Assembly: GCA_016871575.1 (NCBI GenBank)
Contig: VHCW01000024.1
Coordinates: 1-54,039, forward strand
DNA: 54,039 nt
From: Verrucomicrobiota bacterium
GTDB lineage: Bacteria > Verrucomicrobiota > Verrucomicrobiia > Palsa-1439
Reading direction: 5' to 3'
Within the stretch, counting starts at the first letter, position 1; the number at the start of each line of letters is the position of its first letter. The notes under the pieces are model-generated. The model ran no database searches, was not told the DNA's origin, and saw nothing but the letters and a program-made list of their open reading frames with translations. A program made the position numbers and the translations under genes. Below are positions 50,769-54,039 of this stretch, in pieces.

Positions 50769-52346
50769 ATGAACAAACCCGTGGCCATCTACGACACCAC
50801 CCTGCGCGACGGCGCGCAGGCGGAAGGCATTTCGTTCTCCGTGGCGGACAAGATCCGCATCGCGGAACGCCTCGATGCCTTCGGCATCCATTACGTCGAA
50901 GGCGGCTGGCCGGGATCGAATCCGAAGGACTTGGACTTTTTCGATGCCGCCGCCCGGCGCAAGCTCAAACAGGCGAAGATCGCGGCGTTCGGCAGCACAC
51001 GGCGGGCGCAGGCAAAGTGCCAGGATGATCCACAAGTGGCCATGCTGTTGAAGGCCAACACGACGGTCGTCACGCTGGTCGGCAAAACCTGGCCGCTTCA
51101 CGTGAAGGAAGTCATCCGCACAACACTCCCGGAAAACCTCGCCATGATCGCCGACTCCGTCCGCTATTTCAAGGAGAACGGCAAAGAGGTGATGTACGAC
51201 GCCGAGCATTTCTTCGACGGTTACAGGGATGACGCGCGGTACGCGATGGCGACCCTGCGCGCCGCCGCGGATACCGGCGCGGATGCCGTCGTGCTGTGCG
51301 ACACCAACGGTGGCGCGCTTCCCAGCGACGTGGCGCGCATCACCGCTGAGGTGCGGAAGGCGTTGCGCTGTGCGGTCGGCATCCACACGCACAACGATTG
51401 CGGCCTCGCTGTCGCCAATGCGCTTGCCGCCGTCGAAAACGGCGCGACACAAGTGCAAGGCACGATAAACGGCTTCGGCGAGCGCACCGGCAACTGCAAC
51501 CTCACCACCGTCATCCCCTGCCTTGCGTTGAAGATGGGGCGCGACGGCATCCCCCGCGAGAATCTGCGGCGTCTCCGCGAACTGTCGCTGTTTGTGGATG
51601 ACCTGGCGAATCTGCGGCATGATGTCCGCCAGCCCTTCACCGGCGCGACGGCGTTCACCCACAAGGGCGGCATCCACGCCAATGCCGTCGAAAAACTGGC
51701 GCGCAGCTACGAGCACATCGAGCCGGAACTGGTCGGCAACCGCCGCCGCGTGCTCGTCAGCGAATTGAGCGGGCGCAGCAACATCTTCATGAAGGCGCAC
51801 GAACTGGGCATCCATCTGGACAAGGATTCAACGGAAGCGAAGGATGTCCTGCGCCAACTCAAACAACACGAACACGCCGGCTACGAATACGAAGCCGCCG
51901 ACGCCAGCTTCCACATTCTCGTGCAGAAGTTGTTGAAGCGGCACAAATCATTCTTCAACCTGCTCGCCTACCGCGTCATCATGGACCGACACGGCAACGG
52001 CGAGCACAAAATCGTCGAGGCCAGCGTCAAGCTGCAAGTCAAAGGACATGTTGTCCACACCGTCAGCGAAGGCGACGGCCCGGTCAATGCGCTCGACCGC
52101 GCCTTGCGCGCCGCGCTGGAGAAATTCTATCCGAGCATCGCCCAGGTGAAACTGCTCGACTACAAGGTGCGGATCGTTGACTCGCAATTAGCGACCGCGG
52201 CCAAGACACGCGTCATCATCGAGTCAACCGACGGCACCGCCATCTGGGGCACGGTTGGCGTGAATGACAACATCATCGAGGCCAGTTGGGAAGCGCTCGT
52301 GGACAGCGTCGAGTACAAACTGTTCAAGGACGAACAGAAGAAATAG
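50769..52346 (+). CDS. cimA: Citramalate synthase
   Basis: A 525-residue HMGL-like enzyme condensing pyruvate and acetyl-CoA to (R)-citramalate, the entry to threonine-independent isoleucine synthesis. IYDTTLRDGAQAEGISFSVADKIRIAERLD and HYVEGGWPGSNPKD are the catalytic start. GIHTHNDCGLAVANALAAVENGATQVQGTINGFGERTGNCNL carries the metal-binding HxH-N region. The C-terminal part (HKGGIHANAVEK onward) includes a LeuA-type allosteric dimer domain (HIVEASVKLQVKG..., VRIVDSQLATAAKTRVIIE). Length and the 'AQAEG' variant fit CimA more than LeuA. Its 3' end overlaps the convergent neighbour by 23 bases. Confidence 0.93.
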   Translation: MNKPVAIYDTTLRDGAQAEGISFSVADKIRIAERLDAFGIHYVEGGWPGSNPKDLDFFDAAARRKLKQAKIAAFGSTRRAQAKCQDDPQVAMLLKANTTVVTLVGKTWPLHVKEVIRTTLPENLAMIADSVRYFKENGKEVMYDAEHFFDGYRDDARYAMATLRAAADTGADAVVLCDTNGGALPSDVARITAEVRKALRCAVGIHTHNDCGLAVANALAAVENGATQVQGTINGFGERTGNCNLTTVIPCLALKMGRDGIPRENLRRLRELSLFVDDLANLRHDVRQPFTGATAFTHKGGIHANAVEKLARSYEHIEPELVGNRRRVLVSELSGRSNIFMKAHELGIHLDKDSTEAKDVLRQLKQHEHAGYEYEAADASFHILVQKLLKRHKSFFNLLAYRVIMDRHGNGEHKIVEASVKLQVKGHVVHTVSEGDGPVNALDRALRAALEKFYPSIAQVKLLDYKVRIVDSQLATAAKTRVIIESTDGTAIWGTVGVNDNIIEASWEALVDSVEYKLFKDEQKK

Positions 52347-53310
52347 CTTTCGCGCGCAGTTGACGGTAGCGACGGTCAAGCGCGCCAGCGCAGCAACACG
52401 TCAATACCGTCCGGGCGAGCATCCGGTTCACGACGGCTTGCGGCACCATCACCCGTTTGGCCGCGTCGAGCGGATTCGCACGGCGCAACAAGGCGATTGT
52501 CTCCAGACCGATCCAGATCGGCCACGCGCAGGCCAGTCGCAACCGCCAATGCCGCACCGGGTACGACATCGTGTATTGCCAGCCCGCATCCAAGTGGGCA
52601 ACCGCCGCATCGAGCCAGCGATTGTAGAGCGGCTGCATCTCCGGAAAGTTTTCCACTGCCAACAAGTGCTGCGGCTCGCTGACTGGCAGGTAACAACGAC
52701 CGATTCGCAAATCTCGCGGCAGATCGCGCAGGATGTTCACCAATTGAAGCCCCTTGCCGAACCGCACCCCCTTCTCTTCCATCGCTCCATCCCTCCAACT
52801 CTCCAGCCCCTTCACATTCGCCGCGCACATCCGCGTCCAGAACTCGCCGACACAGCCCGCGACCAGATACGTGTACCGATCCAACTCGGCTTCATCCTTC
52901 AGCGCCGTCAGTTCGCCCGTAAACGTCTCCAGATCAAAAATCTGCCCGGCAATGATCGTCCGCCACAAATCGCAGATTCGCTTCTGGTCGCCTTCAGGAA
53001 ATGACTTCAACATCGCGCAGCATTCATCGAGCCGCTGCAACAGCATCCGCTCCGACGGCAATCCCTGATGCTCGACGAGTTCCGCGACGGCCTTGATTTC
53101 GCCAGCCTGCATCTGGCGCAGCAATTCCAAGCGTCTTTCGCGCGCGACGACTTGAGTGTCCGCAATCGTATCTGTCGCCCGCGCCAGCAGGTATGCGAGT
53201 GAAATCTGCGGTCGAATCTGCTTCGACAGCACGCGCAGCGTCAGGTAAAACGAACGCGACACTTCATTCAGAAGTGGCCCGATGAGTTCTTGTTGGCGGG
53301 CAGTTGTCAC
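52324..53310 (-). CDS. Squalene/phytoene synthase-like protein
   Basis: A 328-residue all-helical prenyl-transfer enzyme, eukaryote-like in look. The two aspartate-rich sites are LLARATDTIADT (DxxxD-type, about residues 40-55) and QLVNILRDLPRDLRIGRCYLP (about 190-210, DLPRD). The SFYLTLRVLSKQIRPQISLAYL block is typical of squalene synthases that join two farnesyl diphosphates. Downstream hopanoid genes are not in the window, so squalene or phytoene as product is unsure. It ends inside cimA (23-base convergent overlap) and overlaps the PEBP gene start-stop by 4 bases. Confidence 0.88.
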   Translation of the reverse strand: MTTARQQELIGPLLNEVSRSFYLTLRVLSKQIRPQISLAYLLARATDTIADTQVVARERRLELLRQMQAGEIKAVAELVEHQGLPSERMLLQRLDECCAMLKSFPEGDQKRICDLWRTIIAGQIFDLETFTGELTALKDEAELDRYTYLVAGCVGEFWTRMCAANVKGLESWRDGAMEEKGVRFGKGLQLVNILRDLPRDLRIGRCYLPVSEPQHLLAVENFPEMQPLYNRWLDAAVAHLDAGWQYTMSYPVRHWRLRLACAWPIWIGLETIALLRRANPLDAAKRVMVPQAVVNRMLARTVLTCCCAGALDRRYRQLRAKAISSVRP

Positions 53311-53777
53311 TTGCGCTCGTATGTTCCCACCAACTCCGCCTCGGCCAGCACGTGTCCCTTCATGGCATCCAATAGTTGCTTCTTCGTCGCTTGCGCCGGT
53401 AACGACAAGACAGTATCAAGCGCATACAGCTTGAAGATGTAATGATGAACGCCATGGCCGGGCGGCGGCATTGGGCCGTTGTAACCGAGACGCGGCCAAC
53501 CGTTCATCCCCTGTTTCGCGACACCGAGCACCGTCTCCTTCTTCTCGACATTTTCCGCTAACTCTGTCGCCGTCGCAGGAATGTTCCAGATCAACCAGTG
53601 GTCCCACACCCGGCCCGCCACGCTCATCGCGTCGGGATCATCGCAAATCAGCGCAAACGATTTCGTGTCCACCGGTGCGCCTTCCCACTTCAATGCGGGC
53701 GACACGTCGGCGCCTTCGCCGGTGAATTTTGACGGAATGGGTTGATTATGTTGGAATGACGGACCGCTCAGTTTCAT
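53307..53777 (-). CDS. PEBP-family (YbhB/YbcL, Raf-kinase-inhibitor-like) protein
   Basis: A 156-residue protein of the phosphatidylethanolamine-binding fold. Conserved blocks are PIPSKFTGEGADVSPALKWEGAP, CDDPDAMSVAGRVWDHWLIWNIP, MNGWPRLGYNGPMPPPGHGVHHYIFKLYALD and KGHVLAEAELVGTYER; the D-P-D, GxxGPxPP and H-x-Y-x-F residues line the anion pocket. I chose ATG 53777 because AAGGAG lies 6 bases upstream; the longer frame from 53834 overlaps that site. The gene is 4 bases from coupling with the squalene-synthase-like gene. The 130 bases upstream (53778-53909) show no other gene. Confidence 0.92.
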   Translation of the reverse strand: MKLSGPSFQHNQPIPSKFTGEGADVSPALKWEGAPVDTKSFALICDDPDAMSVAGRVWDHWLIWNIPATATELAENVEKKETVLGVAKQGMNGWPRLGYNGPMPPPGHGVHHYIFKLYALDTVLSLPAQATKKQLLDAMKGHVLAEAELVGTYERK

Positions 53778-53961
53778 CTTGATCTCCTTTGCACAGGCAA
53801 CCGAGGCCATACAGCAGAGCTCCGACCAGCGCATAACTTGTATTGGTTCTCATTGTTTCCAGTGTACGCTGCTTCTTTTTTTCCGGCAATACAGAGAAAT
53901 CCGCTTGCTTAGCCTGAATAATTCACTGATTGATTGAACGAAGGCCGGGGAGGCCGGTCAA

Positions 53962-53984
53962 ATAGGTGATGATCAATCACCTAT
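53962..53984. promoter_or_regulatory. Start-codon hairpin in the right terminal repeat
   Basis: Same perfect 9-bp stem and 5-base loop as at 56-78; the distal arm ends in the AT of the ATG at 53983. Confidence 0.5.
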
Positions 53985-54039
53985 GAAAACCACCCACTCC
54001 ACCAACACTCCAACAGTCTGTTTCCCAGAACCTCTCCTG
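53983..54039 (+). CDS. N-terminus of an outward-reading ORF (right copy)
   Basis: The same 19 codons as at 57-1, running off the right end without a stop. An identical ORF at both contig ends supports a multicopy element. Confidence 0.35.
   Translation, partial: MKTTHSTNTPTVCFPEPLL

Larger units (their letters stand above)
53910..54039. repeat. 130-bp terminal inverted repeat, right copy
   Basis: Exact reverse complement of 1-130, so both copies point outward. Flanking sequence differs from the left copy: here the inner flank is AT-rich text before TAGCCTGAATAATTCA. Element orientation relative to the contig is therefore inverted at the two ends. Confidence 0.85.

Overview
The window looks like one 54 kb chromosomal contig of a Verrucomicrobiota-like (PVC superphylum) bacterium. 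The evidence is indirect: a GC-rich sequence, many Sec- or Tat-exported glycan-handling proteins, a PQQ-propeller protein with a methyltransferase domain in the middle, a membrane-bound spermidine-synthase-like protein, a squalene/phytoene-synthase-like enzyme, short GCCGCC-type palindromic repeats and very serine-rich proteins. No rRNA gene is present, so the placement is an inference.

Layout. (1) The two ends carry the same 130-bp sequence in inverted orientation (1-130 and 53910-54039). Each copy has a hairpin and an ATG that opens a reading frame running off the contig, so the contig probably stops in two copies of one mobile element. (2) 131-1489: the tail of a broken gene, a Phd/RelB-RelE type toxin-antitoxin pair between two 58-bp direct repeats, and a small zinc-ribbon membrane protein. 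(3) 1522-10715, plus strand: a tightly packed export/glycan cluster (Tat-exported glycosidase-like lipoprotein, secreted M20 amidohydrolase, LamG protein, membrane spermidine-synthase-like protein, metal-dependent phospholipase-like protein). (4) 10733-14737, minus strand: rplM-rpsI and argC-argJ-argB. (5) 14823-33469, minus strand throughout: the accessory island. It holds five serine-rich low-complexity proteins, several small exported genes next to them (two pairs are tandem paralogues), a SUMF1-type protein, a 21-bp tandem repeat and, at the downstream end, three glycosyltransferase-type genes. (6) 33749-53777: housekeeping genes: NDH-2, an AbiEii-like nucleotidyltransferase pair, leuS, the PQQ/methyltransferase protein, tRNA-Leu(CAG), cinA, an AsmA-like protein, LOG, an M16 peptidase, pabB-pabC, cimA, a squalene-synthase-like gene and a PEBP protein.

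The most interesting region is 18.6-33.5 kb. Three of the serine-rich genes start with nearly the same basic leader of about 34 residues (MKRKPQRR...ELTALTLS) and the same 20-bp 5' flank. They run through 200-300 serine/threonine-rich residues and then switch at a shared junction to unrelated C-terminal domains (Ig-like, JAMM/DUF4329-like, LamG plus an unknown domain). Small exported genes follow each one directly. A conserved front, a variable tip and downstream partner genes is the layout of polymorphic toxin or adhesin loci. The adjoining glycosyltransferases recall the glycosylation loci of serine-rich repeat adhesins in Gram-positive bacteria. The leader also appears fused to two unrelated exported proteins, which suggests cassette shuffling. 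An 11-base C tract sits next to a possible -10 box upstream of the first serine-rich gene and could make it phase-variable. Function throughout this island is inferred from architecture only.
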